Below are positions 24,066 through 37,040 of a stretch of 64,000 nt of DNA, in pieces (the first letter of the stretch is position 1; each line of letters starts with the position of its first letter). The notes beneath the pieces were generated by a model that did not search any database, had not been told where the DNA came from, and saw only the letters and a program-made list of their open reading frames with translations. The DNA lies in the NCBI GenBank assembly GCA_936440205.1, contig OW387133.1, forward strand, positions 66,836,374 to 66,900,373. The letters run 5' to 3'. The stretch comes from Lepidonotus clava (lineage: Eukaryota > Annelida > Polychaeta > Phyllodocida > Polynoidae). Position numbers and translations under genes: made by a program.

Positions 24066-27000
24066 TTAAGACTGCATATCAGTGTCAGCACTCTGGAGGA
24101 ACTGGTTTAGGAGCAAGTTATCTGGGTTCTCTGTGTCCTCCTGCAGGTACTTGAGCAGCGACCCGGAGTCGATGGTCAGAGAGGTATTTCCGCCTTCCGA
24201 CAGTTCGGACAGCAGGTTCTGGGCGGTGGGCTCGCCGTTCTCCACGGTGGCCACGCCCTGCTGGACCGGCGGGCCCTCGGCGATCATCTCCTGTACGCCC
24301 ATCTGGTGCCACTCGTAGGCCTGGTTGGCGCCTCCGAGCTCGGGCTTGGGCTGCTGCATGGTCAGGTTCATCATGTGACCCGGGTCGAGCCCCGTGTCGA
24401 AGTTGATGGTGCTCATGACGTTGGGGTTGAAGACGTGGTTGGGCTGGAAGGCGGCCTGCTGCGTGCCCACCATACACGGAGGGGCGTCCGGTGAACCTGA
24501 AGTGTAAAAGTGATAATGTGATTTTTTGTACCTTGACAAAATACACCGATATTCATATCTCGTTGTTTATTGACAGTTTAGCCAATATAGCATAAATCAA
24601 CTGCCTATATTTCAGTCAGTTCATCTAGTCCTGTGTAAATGAGTGTACACTGTACACACATTACCAAAGAAAATAAGTGTGATCATTTTTCGTTTCTTCT
24701 GAAAGTCTTCAAGGCGTTCTTTCACAATCACTTTAGATATTGTTAATCAATTTCTATGCTATTCCTTACTTGTTTCCTGTTTCACAACGGTCGCCTGAGG
24801 GCCTCGGCCACGACGGTTTGGCTTTGCTAGAAGCCTGTTCTTGATTGTCTCCTTCGTCTTCATGTTTGATCCTCCTGTTTTTGAGAAAACAAAACTTTTA
24901 AGATATTGTCTCTTTGGGTGTTCTGGGTCTTCTTTCAGATTTTGTTTATGGTCGTCTCCACGAACTCAGTAACTGGTCGCCATCGATACAGTAAGACAAC
25001 CCCAACGTGTCGTCCACTCTCGGACTCCAATAAACCAGTGTAAATATTCTTTATAAGAAACCACTGACCCGTGATTTATACGTAAGAAAACCATCTTTAC
25101 GTAGACTAGTGCTTTTAAAGACTTAGATTAATGGCAATCTGTTATTCTGTATCATCTGTAGTGGTAGGATATAAAACAAGCTTGAACACGCAAGAATGAT
25201 ACATATGGGAAAAAATCAAAATATGAAATAATTGTGACACTACATGGGAAATCCAAGCTTATTGCAGGTATAAATAAGCTTGGATTTCCCATGGAACGTT
25301 ACATATGTTAACTGTTTCGAATCCAACTCCCAGTATAGGTGGACGAGATATTTTATTTGAGAATCAATTTGAGTATTGAAATCAACATGTTTCTATTATT
25401 GTGGACCTTCATAAAGATTCATAAGGGAAATGAATATGCTCTGCTGTTTGGTTCAAATGTAAAGAATTTTGAGAGTATCTTCCCCTTTGAAACCTAGAGG
25501 TAGTATGGAAAGACCCAATGTCAAAGAAAGAATGCCCCAAATTTATCTAATCAGTTTGGAACTTGATATCGTAAGTTCTGACCAGAAAGGGACGCATGCT
25601 TACCTGCTGCCTGCATGTCTTGTTCAGCAGCGACGTATTCCGGGATGTGGAGAGTCTTGGTCCGTTTACGCTGTAGCCCATAGGGGTCTGGAATTCAAGA
25701 GAATCAATAAAAACACCATCCCAATTACTCTGAACTGGTTACTGTGAACTGGCTCAAAACCTCTTAAAAATCACGTTTTAAAAAATCGTCTAATTTCTTT
25801 GCGGTGCACATTTCTGAGAAATTTTCAAATACTTAAAGCTTCACAGTATATTGCAAGATCATGGCAATGAGTTGAAGACACGCAGTATATACGAATCTTC
25901 AAACGTTACCTCGGTCAATGGGGGCATAGGTGAACTGCAAGGGTTCACTCTTTTCGCCGTCCGACGGCCGCCTCAGTTGTAATGACACAGTCTTCGGTCT
26001 GTCGATGTTCTGGTCCCGATAAGGGGGTGTGCGGAACACAATGGCATACTGAAGGAAGGGAAAAGGAACATTTTATCAAGGCAATGTAAGGGGGGGGGGG
26101 GGCACGTTAAGTTAAGGCAAAAACATATGAGTTTGTTTGGTCATTCATCTTTTAACTGAACTCAATGGCTCATTTTGTTCAGAGAGGAAGTGTTTTTGCA
26201 AACACAGCATTTGCTGGCCAATAATCCGCTTGGAGAGTGTTGGGTCTGCCAAGTCTCAGGCTAGTTTTGCGGTAATAGGTCTGCTGACCTTACTTCCGGG
26301 TTACACTGTTAAGGAGTGGTTGTGGCAAATTACGTCAAAACTGGAATTTCCTTTACGATCACTACTAATCGTCACTAACCAAGGAAGAACTTTTTTTGTT
26401 ATAAAAACAAAATAACGTGAATTGATTTTTAGAACCATCATCGCAGATTGTATATTATGATAACAGTGTCACCTGGGATCTCTTTATGAGAGGGAAACTG
26501 ATATTGAAAGTATATCCTCTGTTTTGAGCGGAATCCGCTTGGTCGGAGAAGGGACAATACTACAATAGTCTTAACTTGCTAGCGCTCATCTCAAACGTAT
26601 TACATGTCCCAATGACCTATTTTTCTCCACACTTTTTTGGTTCACCTGGATACCGTACTCTCACACACGTAAACTCGTACTGTATCTATTCATCACTACT
26701 TGACCTTATTCTCTTATCCCAGTTTATCCACAAGTGTCAACCTAAATATTTAGCGATCACAAATACATGTGAATAAGAATTACCGGTATAATATAGTACG
26801 TATCAGTACTGTAACAGAGTTTTCTTCTTTCTTTTGTTTTTGTCTTTATTTCTCTAGTTTTGCACAATCCCGTCGTCGGTTGTCTTTGAAAGTCAGCTCT
26901 ACATTACTTAATATCGTAGCTTTGTGTGGTGAAGATTCAAACCCACGCACCATACACTGCACCCTGAGAAGTGAAAAAACACGCTCGTTTCTGTTGTCGG

Positions 27001-30000
27001 CGTCGATTCGTGATTCAATTCGAAGTGAAGAGAGAGATCGATATAGCATGCATTACCCGGTCTTTTTATTTGGCGTACGAGCACCAAAACTTTCATAAAT
27101 GAGTAAGCACAGCCTGTGTCACTAAAACAACATGCATGACGAAAACTAGGAAGTTGTCCAAAAAAGAAAGGAACTTATCGGATGACATTTTTGCGATTTT
27201 TTTTTTTATCTATCATTGCCTCTCACCTGTCTGTGGACGTCGGGCTGACCAAAGTCACCCCGCGCCTCCCACATAACTCCCTCCTCGTTCTCCTCAAAGA
27301 ACCGCACTTCGATATCATCTACAATGAAAACACAATAATATATCAAACATTCTTAGAAGTTGTACAAAAAAGGTCTTCCTTGTAATCGACAAATCACGAT
27401 AATAATGGATTACGATTGACTCCGTTGTTAGATAAGATACTAGGGGGTAGATGCTATCTACCTACTTTCGCTTTTCTATTGGCAATCCAGTCAATTTGAT
27501 TTACAGTAGGTACCTTTATAAAACACCCGGAAGAAGAGTCAAAACCGCTTATGGTTTGACAAAAAGACACAATTCAATCCAGTAACTTGCTTTCAAGGCA
27601 AACCTTTACAGCCCAAGTTAATCAATCGGCCTACTGATACGTTATCACTGACAGATATGTATGATTTTATATCTCATGCAATGAATCTCACACGTTTATT
27701 AATTTTGCTTTTCCCATAAAATATTTCAGCAAAAACATATTAAGACGTACCTTTGTTGACTTTATCACAAAGTAAGAACACATCCTCTCCCCCCTGGGCA
27801 GACCCGGCGTGCCGACTGATACGGCAGATGACCAGGTCTGTCACCGTCTCTGAAAGGTCAAGAAAACTAGTGAGAAACGTTTAGAGACAGGGGTCAGTAA
27901 AATACAAACTAAGTAGGGGGAGGCTATGAAGAGTATGGCTCCATGTGACTGGCGCTCTCAGTGTCAGGCAATCTTAAGAACAACGACCGAGAGATGCTAC
28001 ACCCCTACTTTATATTGGCTAGACTTTTTGATAACATAATTTTTCAAGCTTTGCTGTAATTTCACGGTTCCCAGTATAACCATGGGTATTCCAGAAGAGT
28101 ACTACTTAAAACCATTCCTATGATTTCATTGCAAGCATATAAGGTGAAATCTGATGTAACTTCTTTTGTGCCTTACCTAAGGTGCAGTTTCACAATCAGA
28201 CTACCCCCCTTGAACACACAACATAATCACCACCTCCCCAGTTCATTCGGAGGAATCCCTAATGCTAAATAGAATGAGAGAAAATATAGGTACTCTGAAT
28301 AATGAGCACATGGCCAGTACTATCTGCTGATGCTACCGCCAACAAAAACATAAGTACTGTTAATATTCATTGGTTCTGTAGCCTGCCTTAATAATTGATT
28401 CTCATAGGTGGTGTGATGATCAAAGTAAAAATATTTAATGACTGAATTAAGTACTGATATCATGAGTTGATATCCGTTATTTGCCTGGTTATCACCAAAA
28501 AAAATTATAACGAAATACTTACTTCTGTCAAAGATACATTGGGACACCTCGGGTCGGACAATGCGTGTGAACTTGCCGGCTTTGTCTGGCAAGAAGACTT
28601 GGAAGCAGAGTCGGACTACGCTCAGGTCAAAGGACGTTGGCTCGAATTCGAACCCAGCTAGTATGAAACAAGGATTGAAAGAACTGTTGTAGCAAACTGC
28701 TTTTTGTAACCGTTAATCTAACACTATATAGGCATACCAAATCAGTTCTTCATTATATATTAAGCTTGCCATTCACTGATCTTTGGAAGTTTTTCCCGTT
28801 TTTATCGATATACCTTTTAGATTCAGTGGCATTTTCTTATCCTAAGGACAAATGGCAACGGGTTACATAACAGAAATACGGTGAGGGCATTAAAACAGAA
28901 AATCCAGCTTTGAATTGGCAGAATGTTATACATGGACACAAGTGGAATTATAGAAGAAAAGAATCGGTTAGAAAACCCAAAGAACTCCGGCTTATTTGCT
29001 TCTTTTTCTATATATGAAAGTAATGGTTGATGAGATATGGGGATAGGAATACAAATTATCAAGCGTATTATCGATTGAATTAAGCAAAAAGATGCACATG
29101 CCAGCGCGAGTGAAGCCGCCCGCCATTCTCCTCTATTATCGTTCACCTACACGCGGAGAACACTAACCTTTTCTTCGATACCGATTGTAAATATCGACAT
29201 AATTCTTCAGTTTATATCGACCCTGACCGCCTCTGAATATCAATAATCCATGATATATACTCCAATTTGTTGGACGATGTCGATTAAAGGCGTAAAAGGT
29301 GGTCACTCGCGGAGAAGACCTACACACGTGTTCGCCGGGACGCGCCATCTTGGCCTCTGTTGCAAGGCGCTGTGGTTTGACAAGTCTGACTGCGCGAGAT
29401 GCGCTTCGTCCCGGAAGGGAATACCCATGAAACATAGTCCGCAAAGAAATGAGATTTTCTGGGTTTATATCAACATATAGCTTCCCAACACATCGGCATC
29501 ATCAATAAAAGATCGACATTAACCTATATGGCACGTTAAGTCGACTGAAACGTGCGCGAAATAGGCGAGCAAACCCGACCGACTTACGGGTGGGAACACT
29601 GGGGGCCGTCATGCTCGCCGTCTTACGCTCATTAACATAATTTATTCAACCGGCTTCAACACTACACGACACATTCGAATGCTGAGGCGTCGATGTCATT
29701 CAGTTTGAGCACTGTCATTCTCCATCCCGATTTCTGCTAATGCTATTTCAATGGTCAATTTCTGGTATAGACTTTATATAGGGAATGTATTGCCAACCAG
29801 AAGCAGGTCCAAATTTGCGATCTTGTTTCCGCTGGTGCTGGTATCGTTCAATGGCGTTTCCCGCCTAAATGACCAAGACCACACTCCGGGTTTGACCGGA
29901 GACGACGGCCCTCACAGCGAGGCCGGAGAAAAATATCAACTTAAGTTTTAAAAGATATCGCATAAACTAAACAAGAAAAAATGAACTTGTGATGAAAACC

Positions 30001-33000
30001 TCTGGCATGATTAGTGCATATACAAACTAGCTGAAATACTTACTCTGGTAAGGATCAACTCTCAGTTGTTTCCTATCTTCCAATGCTTGTGCCACAGCCT
30101 TCTTCTTGGCGCATTGTATGCCCAAGTTAGGGAACCTTAAGACGAAAATAAAAAGGAAAGCTTGTCTAAATCCAAACTCGAGTCTACATGGATTGCCACT
30201 TAGTATTATCTCACTATCAGTAAAAGTAGAGAGTGGTCATCCGATAAGGGAACATTCATGAAATTACATGTTTATATATATCAGTATTTACTACATCAAT
30301 TTGCCCCAATGGCAATCAAGGGCCAGCAGTGCTTCTTTCCACTCATTTTTTTTCTATACCTGATGGGTCTTTACTTACGTGGCAATTGCTTGCTTCCTAA
30401 GCTTCACAGTGCAGACGCCCTTCTTGCAATCTTTTCCCACAAGGCTGTGAGGGTGTGGACGAGGGTTATGGTCCTTCGTCACACAGGACACCACGACGAT
30501 TGCATCACTGGCGTTACTGTTGTGAATCTGTCAGTTTAAAATGTATTTTTCTAAAGTACATCTATAGTCTGTCAGTACAGAACATTAGCTTTCTTAGCAT
30601 TATAACTGACATTGAATATTTATACTGAAGCAGAGAACTGCCATGTGGCTATGTAGCTACGTAGGTTAGACACGATCGATATTGTTTATGATAATTTCCT
30701 CAAGAGGCAATAGAATGCTTCAATATAATTACCGACTTAGTTGAACTTACTTGTATTTTTGGATATGTCCGGTTTTCTGGCGTGCTGTTTTCTCCGGGGA
30801 TACTGCCGGCAGCACGCCCTTCACACTCGTAACGGAAACGAAGGCCGCGAGCTCTGGGCTGCTCTAGGATCTCCACGTAGGCCTCTAGATTGGCCTGCAT
30901 CTCCATTATGGAGTCTGTAAAAAGAAGACATGACATAATTCAATACCTGCATACATCTGCCATCTCGGAAAACCTTCCACGATCCTCTGACTCAAAACGA
31001 AGCGAAATGCATTGCAGACCTTGATCCATCGGCATAGTGGGATGCCAGTGGGTAAAAAAAGAATTACTTACAAATGAACACGCACGCTGCCATTATGATC
31101 AGATCTTTTTTTTCAAATCACAAAATTAACAGAAATACTTTGAACTCACTGAACAGGAGTACCCCCCGGCTATCGAATCGGGACTGCTTGGAGTTGGAGC
31201 TTTTAAAATAAAGCATTCCACTGTAATTCATTTTTTGTTTGAATATGGCACACCAGAGTTCAAGCGTGAAAAGCTTGCTGGCTGGATTTTAGACTCGAGT
31301 TTTAGCACTATTACTTCACAAGTGGGTGAAGCGTACATTTGTAAAGCCTCACTACAGTAGGCTACCTATTAGCTAAAAACTGACAATTTTTCTTGTATGA
31401 CCACATGCCTATGCAATCCAAAGCACGTATCATCCCGTCTCGTCTTTAGATCAGCTGAGTTAGATGCAAGCGAAAAATTTCGAGTAAACCTAATGCATAT
31501 ATGAGGATAAAATACACGTTTTTATGTAAAGAGCCTTTTAATATTCAGGATACTTACTGAACTTGTCGATTTCCTCCTGGGTTCTTACATCAAGACCTAA
31601 AAGTCGAATAATATTACAGATTTAAATGAGAAAGTTGGGGGGGGGGGGATCTAGAATATTCAACCATTGTACGTTCAGCAAATTAGATATCTAAAAAACA
31701 ATTCATGACATTTAAGTAGAGGTAACCTTTTGTATGTATGTTGACATTACATACCTATATATGTGGTTCCTTGTTCTATATTGAGAGAAATAGCAGGTGG
31801 AGCATATATACATGCATTTTCTTGCATGAAAGGCCTTTGTTCCGTTTAAGTTATTAGCTATGTCTTGTTTATGTGCTCCCTTTCAAATAATGTTGCGAAT
31901 AAAATTCAACATGTCATTTTGAGGGATAAAGGCAATGCTTTCCAAATAATACTGGGCCCATATCTTAGTAACTAATAAGGTAAATCAGGGAAATTAGATC
32001 AGCAATTGTGTATTTTACTAAGATAAAAAGTGTTATTACAAAATAGTCTGAAAGTTATTCTTGATAGACAGCAGGGGCGGATCGGGGGGGGGGGGGGGGG
32101 GCGGGGCGGGCGGGCCTTGCCCCTCCCCTCCCCTGTTAAATCATGTTTGTGTGTGGGGGGGGGGGGGGCCCTCCCCCTTTACATTCATGTTTTTGCCCCC
32201 CCCCCCCTCTAGAAATTTCTGGATCCGCCCCTGGACAGAATTTCTAATAATGAGACGCTAATCAAAATTTCCATGCATAGCCAAATTCGTTACGAAGATA
32301 TGGGTCCTGTTCTGCTGGCTGAATGGCCATGTAACCCTATTAATTAAGAGCAGAGCTCTTTCATTCCGTCATGTTAAGAGTACATCACGAGCATACGAGG
32401 TCGTATCTAGGAGTGGACATGATCTGAGTGATTATTGACGAAAACAGCCAAAAAAATATGAGAACAATTCACATCATAATATGCTGTTGTTGCAAATTTG
32501 TGCGTATTTTGGACGGTTCATATACTCCATACTTATTTTTGATCTCGCTTTATCTATAACATTATCTGAGTACATCTGCTGACATTATAATTTATTAAAG
32601 AAACATAAAAGATCTTGCACAGAGGCAGACATGGTGAATAGTAAAGTTAATGTATTAGCAAAGTTTAAAGAATTGTATGACATGTATTGGGTCATTTCCA
32701 ACTTTATTCTCGCTTATTGACGGCATTTGCCACAAATACTGGCCAAAAAAATGTGAGAGCAGGTCCGAAAAATTACATAAAAAATAGTGACAAATAGACC
32801 CTGATAGCCAAAAGCGGTCTGTCCCCCCATCCCCATTAATCTAAATTGTCTTATCATATTTTGAACTTTTTAACCTGACAATTTATGAGAGCATTTAAAT
32901 CAAGGCCAACAGAAAACTATCAGGGCCAACAATATTTTTGCAATATCTTCCCTGTTGGCATCCTTTATCAGTTACTGTATGAAGATTGGAGCAAAAGTTA

Positions 33001-34678
33001 AAAGGTTAGAGCAAAATGTCTCCCTAATGAGCCAAGGTTAGACGTACCACCAACTGACGATCACAATTTACCCTAAAAGTCGGTGTGAGATGCCAAGTTT
33101 TGAGATCAGTTTATCCAGTATATTAAAATGTGGAAGTAGGTCAACAACTTTTAATGAAAACAACAGGGGCAACTCTTGATGGAAAAACTAGCGGAATGTC
33201 ACATCGACCTACCAATATCTACTCTAACACTAAGCCTATGAGTGGCCTAGCTTGAATTTTGAGGATGGTTTTGGGAAGGTTATTGTAAAATCAAATAGAT
33301 CTACTAGTCTTACCGCAATTTGAACTAGTTTAAACATTTAATCTTTCAAATGTAACAAAGCTACAAACTGAGGCGGACTCTCCAATCTTCCAAAAACAAC
33401 AGTAAAGAGGTCCGCTTTTATGTCTTTTACAAATCAGATTTAATACTTTGATGATAGGTCTGAAGAAATAGCACTATATTGACAAATTGACAAATAATTT
33501 AATATTTGAATCATTTTTAATCTTAAACCTGTGAAACATGGTCCAAAAATATTCAAATTGCAAACACGTCCAGGTGTAAAATGATCAAACCTTACCATAT
33601 GACATATAAGAGTATGAGACTTATCAAAACTTAGTTTCTGCTATTTCATTCACTTTCATAGCCTGGATATGGCCTAAATAATTACTTTTCACAATGCCAG
33701 TGACATTGCCTGAACCAAATCTGAAAAAAGGCATCTGGCTTCTAGGCCTCCAGGCTTATTTCAACTGCTAAAAAATTACATTGGGTCTGACATTTGGCCC
33801 CGACATTCGGTGCTGACATTTAGCCCTGACATCCAGCCCTGACAATAGGCCCTGACATCCTTGGTGGACATAGATCTATTTATGGTGGACATCATTCTGT
33901 CCACCTGCTTTTCCCCAACTTGCTGGTTTTGGCGAGTAAGCCTTTAAATCATATATTTTTTTGCTGGTTAGCTGCTGTCCACCTCCCCTCTGCTTGAAGT
34001 GCAAAGCCTCTCTAAAACTGAGGCGGAAATTATCAAAAAGTTTCAATCTTTTATTTTCACCAACAGTTTTCGCCTCAATAATTAATTGAAACCTTCATAT
34101 CTATTACATTTAGCGAAAAGTTCCTGGTGAACTAATTTTCCACGATGAAAGCTTTTTTTTTTCATAATGCAAACCCAGGACTGTGTTAGCAGGGGGCTAA
34201 CTGTTAGATCTCACCTCAGGCTTGGCTTAGAACTAGAAGTTAAATCCACCTGAACTGAAGTTCAACCTCAAGAGTCAAGTAGAGATCTAGATCTAGAATG
34301 ATAAGTTATATCATTTTTAGCTCGTCTTTGCCATAAAACTCCTTATGGACATGAAGAAGTGCAGCCAGTACTTACCAACTACTTAAATATTGAATAATCT
34401 AGGATATGGAGTACCCCTAAGTATTGAATTTGATCGATAGATAACCAAGAATTGATCAAATGAAGAGGGTCGTAGAGAGGGACGGATGTAAACAACATGG
34501 TGGTTGGCAGCTTCCTGTACGGCTTGAGACACCGATGCACCAGAGCAAGATTCGAAAAAGATCATGAACATCAAGGAAACAGCACATGCCTTTGATGTCT
34601 ATAAAATCTATGGGATTTCTGTGACAAAATGGGCATATATTTACAAGACCTACCTCCTAGATTCCCTGCTGAAGCCAT
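24066..34678 (-). CDS. REL: Class II Rel/NF-kB transcription factor, 12 coding exons, 517 aa
   Basis: Sequence-specific activator of the Rel/NF-kB family, held in the cytoplasm by IkB and moved to the nucleus on signalling (family knowledge). Coding exons in reading order: 34678-34654, 31596-31558, 30914-30751, 30527-30379, 30135-30044, 28657-28523, 27849-27751, 27318-27227, 26048-25910, 25687-25604, 24874-24770, 24496-24066. The phases join to 518 codons including the stop. DNA-contact motif RFRYECEG is at 47-54, followed by GSIPGE. The N-terminal Rel domain is about 31-200 and the IPT dimerisation domain about 203-312 (DLVICR, FLLCDKV). RRPS at 291-294 matches the RelA Ser276 site, and the NLS-like RKRTK is at 318-322. 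The C-terminal 150 residues have no ankyrin repeats and end in an acidic-hydrophobic stretch ([17 protein letters not shown]), likely transactivating. I chose ATG 34678 (strong context). An in-frame ATG at 34813 would add 45 aa. Confidence 0.93.
25243..25293. repeat. Perfect 20-bp hairpin with paired kB/Dorsal-like sites, Rel intron
   Basis: The left arm catgggaaatccaagcttat (25243-25262) is followed by an 11-nt spacer and its exact reverse complement (25274-25293). Each arm contains GGGAAATCC (25246-25254, and inverted at 25282-25290), which fits the Dorsal-type GGGWWWWCC consensus. It lies in the Rel intron between coding exons 25687-25604 and 24874-24770. Confidence 0.8.
32072..32233. mobile_element. 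G-rich hAT-like MITE, Rel intron 1, 5-bp duplication
   Basis: A 162-bp element with ends CAGGGGCGGATC / GGATCCGCCCCTG and long G and C runs inside. The target duplication gacag lies at 32067-32071 and 32234-32238. The same family occurs at 36417-36623 and 60140-60282. Non-coding. Confidence 0.8.
33340..33572 (-). repeat. Dispersed repeat 'CTGGACACGTTTGCAATT', copy 2
   Basis: On the minus strand this reads cctggacgtgtttgcaattt, then tttcacaggtttaagatt, atttcttcagacctatcat, and cagtttgtagctttgttaca. These are the same ordered blocks as 17724-18065. It is embedded in Rel intron 1. Confidence 0.6.
33784..33862 (+). repeat. Degenerate tandem repeat, unit about 16-18 bp
   Basis: About five units of the form ggccctgacattnn (gtctgacatttggcc, ccgacattcgg, gctgacatttagcc, ctgacatccagcc, ctgacaataggcc, ctgacatcc). 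It lies in Rel intron 1 next to the dispersed repeat. Confidence 0.6.
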
Positions 34679-34790
34679 CGCGAATGTTGCTCTACTTTCG
34701 CGCTGAACTTCACTCTCACACTGGCTTGTGGTGACTTCTGGGTTTTCCCCGGTGATGACGCATTGTTCTATTTTTAGCCTTTTCTGAGCA

Positions 34791-34815
34791 GGGAATTCCC
34801 CAATGAAGCTCATTG
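34791..34815 (-). promoter_or_regulatory. kB site and inverted CCAAT box at the Rel first exon
   Basis: GGGAATTCCC(C) at 34791-34801 is a perfect kB site (GGGRNYYYCC) and a palindrome. A CCAAT box on the minus strand (ccaatgag) lies at about 34808-34815. Both sit 110-140 bases upstream of the chosen Rel start codon at 34678. If transcription starts around 34700-34760 they are proximal promoter elements, consistent with autoregulation, which is well known for NF-kB genes. Binding is inferred from sequence only. Confidence 0.55.
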
Positions 34816-35254
34816 GTGGCGCCCTCTGTCGTTAGCAGGTTCCCGCGTCAGATTTCGGGCCGCGCTGTGAGCGGTCGACCCTTGCAGAGTGTCTTTGCCC
34901 CCTGGGCTTTGCCCAATAAATAATTGACATTCTTTGACTTTTTCCTGCTTTTCAATCAAATTGCTACAAGACTGTCCCTTAGAAGTCATAAAACCTTGAA
35001 AGCTTAATTTTTTGTCGTTTCATAATTGATAAAAGTCCATGACAAAATTATTCAATTTCTTCAAATATCAGCAAAATGATGCAAATTTTCAAATTTCATT
35101 CACTTATGACCGAAATCTGCATTAGAGAGAGGTAATGGGTTAAATATAGGATCTGACTTTCTTTTTTTTTCTCAGAGAATCTATCATTAGGCCAATATAA
35201 ATCAGAACAGTTTCTTTTTTTTCCCTGTCCCTACCTATAAAAATGTGAGGTCCC

Positions 35255-35490
35255 ACGTCTGCCCTATGTCAGATGTCGAATTTAAGAAATGGCTATTTCG
35301 TATGTCACTATCTTTTCAATATTCATGTTGTTTTTTATTAAAAAAAAAAAAATCACGTCACGTCACATTTCAACATTTAAGAATGACCAATGTCATGTCG
35401 TTAATTTTTTTCCTTCATGTCACTAAGCTCCCTGTCGCATGTTGAATTTAAGGAATGGCCATGTTTCCCTGTCGATTTTAAGAGTCTAAC
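35255..35490. repeat. Dispersed 'GAATTTAAGAAATGGCCATG' repeat, copy 1
   Basis: Contains tgtcgaatttaagaaatggc and, further on, gttgaatttaaggaatggcc with the flanking words ctgtcgcatg and atgtcactaag. The same words recur at 36955-37040, 40430-40600 and, inverted, 61830-61925, which makes a dispersed family with internal short periodicity. Class unknown. Confidence 0.6.
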
Positions 35491-36416
35491 GCCCATATTG
35501 ATATAAGTGAGTTGACTGATGCAGCATAATAATTAACCAGTTAAGAGAAAGGCAATTCTGCCTATATAATAACTAGTGTGCAGACGTGGGACCTCACGTT
35601 ATCACGTTTTGGTGATCACCATGTGCTGATTATGATCACATGGATGGAAAATGAATCATTCTCAACTGACAATTATGATCATGATTAAGTGGTATTGTTC
35701 TATTGAATTGTGTATAAAAAATTATATTCGAAATACTTTTAAGATTGAAAATATTGAACTATTGTTAATGTTAGATTTAAGACTGCGTAAGATTCGTGTA
35801 TATCCAAGTCTTCATGAGTTGCTTTTCAGAATGCCTGAGTAATTCAGACTGCGTTTAAAGTTTGTCCATTCACTTCCCAATAGTTCAAAAGAAATGAACG
35901 ATGAGGGAGCTTCTTAATATGAAAGGGTTTTTATTCAGTAAACATCTCATCCCGAGTCAAAGCCACCATGTATAAGTCTTCATCAGTCCACCTCCCATCT
36001 CCTATCAGCAATCAACCACATTTAGAACACGAGTTGCTCCAACGCCTTCTAGACCATTCTAGTATTCAGCTCTAACACAATCCTATGTCCGAGGTAGTGG
36101 ATATTGGTAAACTCCAGTCTGTTACACGGAGTCGATGTACTTACTCCAGGTATAACTCCTTGGCTAAACATGTTTAGCTGATGTTCTCACTAAACTAAGT
36201 GACTACTAACTTCTAACCAACTAACTGCTCGCTCCCTACCTTGCAGCGCCTTTTATACTGGTTAACAGGTGGCGCTAGGAGCGTAAGATATTTCTCCTAG
36301 AAGTAGACTAGAAGTAGACTTGCTAAGCCTGATCCTTGATGGATTATATAACACGAGAATATATTAAAAGTGCTAAGCTATTAGTACAATATTCATGGTT
36401 ATGAATTGATCACCAA

Positions 36417-36623
36417 CAGGGGCGGATATAGGATTTTGAAAAAAAAAAAAAAAAAGGGGGGGGGGGGGGTCCATATATACAGGGTAAGTACTAAAAGTAT
36501 GTGCTTACGCGTGCACCTGCACAACGTTTTTTTTCTCTTTGGCAAGTTTGAGTGCCCACCAAAAGGGGGGGGGGGGGGTCAGGAGCCCCTGGAGGCCCCC
36601 CCCCCCCTCCGGATCCGCCCCTG
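36417..36623. mobile_element. G-rich hAT-like MITE, 5-bp duplication accaa
   Basis: Ends CAGGGGCGGAT / GGATCCGCCCCTG, with interior poly-A and poly-G tracts. Target duplication accaa at 36412-36416 and 36624-36628. Same family as 32072-32233. Confidence 0.8.
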
Positions 36624-36743
36624 ACCAATATGACAGCCACCAAATTTTATGGCCCTAGACCCCTAAATTTGACAGGACGGCATGGGCCCTTGTGGGGCTT
36701 AATAACATGCTACATGGGTTTTTATGAAGATAACTTGTGACTT

Positions 36744-36944
36744 CAGGCCCGTATCCAGCTTTTTTTAGAGGGGGGTTCGTTTTTTGGGTATCAGTTTGAT
36801 TTTTTTCCAGGGGGGTCGTTTTTTGAAAAAATACATATTTTTTGACTTAGTGTCATATTTTACATTAAAAATTAGAGAAAAAATCCTCCAAGGGCGGGGG
36901 GGTTCGTCTTACGAACGCCCCGAACCCCCCTGGCTACGGGCCTG
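36744..36944. mobile_element. hAT-like MITE, CAGGCCCGTA ends
   Basis: A 201-bp element starting CAGGCCCGTATCCAGC and ending GGCTACGGGCCTG. The flanks gactt and gacat are a near-match 5-bp duplication. It has G-rich subterminal tracts and no coding capacity. Confidence 0.65.
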
Positions 36945-36954
36945 GACATGGGAC

Positions 36955-37040
36955 ATTGCAATTGCTTAAATGCGACAGGGCGACATGGTCATTCCTTAAA
37001 TTCGACAGGGTGACATTGGCATTCCCTAAATTTGACATGC
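36955..37040. repeat. Dispersed 'GAATTTAAGAAATGG' repeat, copy 2
   Basis: Two short units: ggtcattccttaaattcgac, and ggcattccctaaatttgaca followed by tgcgacag. They are inverted relative to 35255-35490. Confidence 0.5.

Noticed and set aside
24118-24546. Arg/Ala-rich minus-strand open frame and its plus-strand partners
   Set aside because: Out-of-frame shadows of the last Rel exon.
29163-29480. Open frames on both strands in a Rel intron
   Set aside because: Opposite-strand pair in a locally GC-rich stretch, with no homology I recognise.
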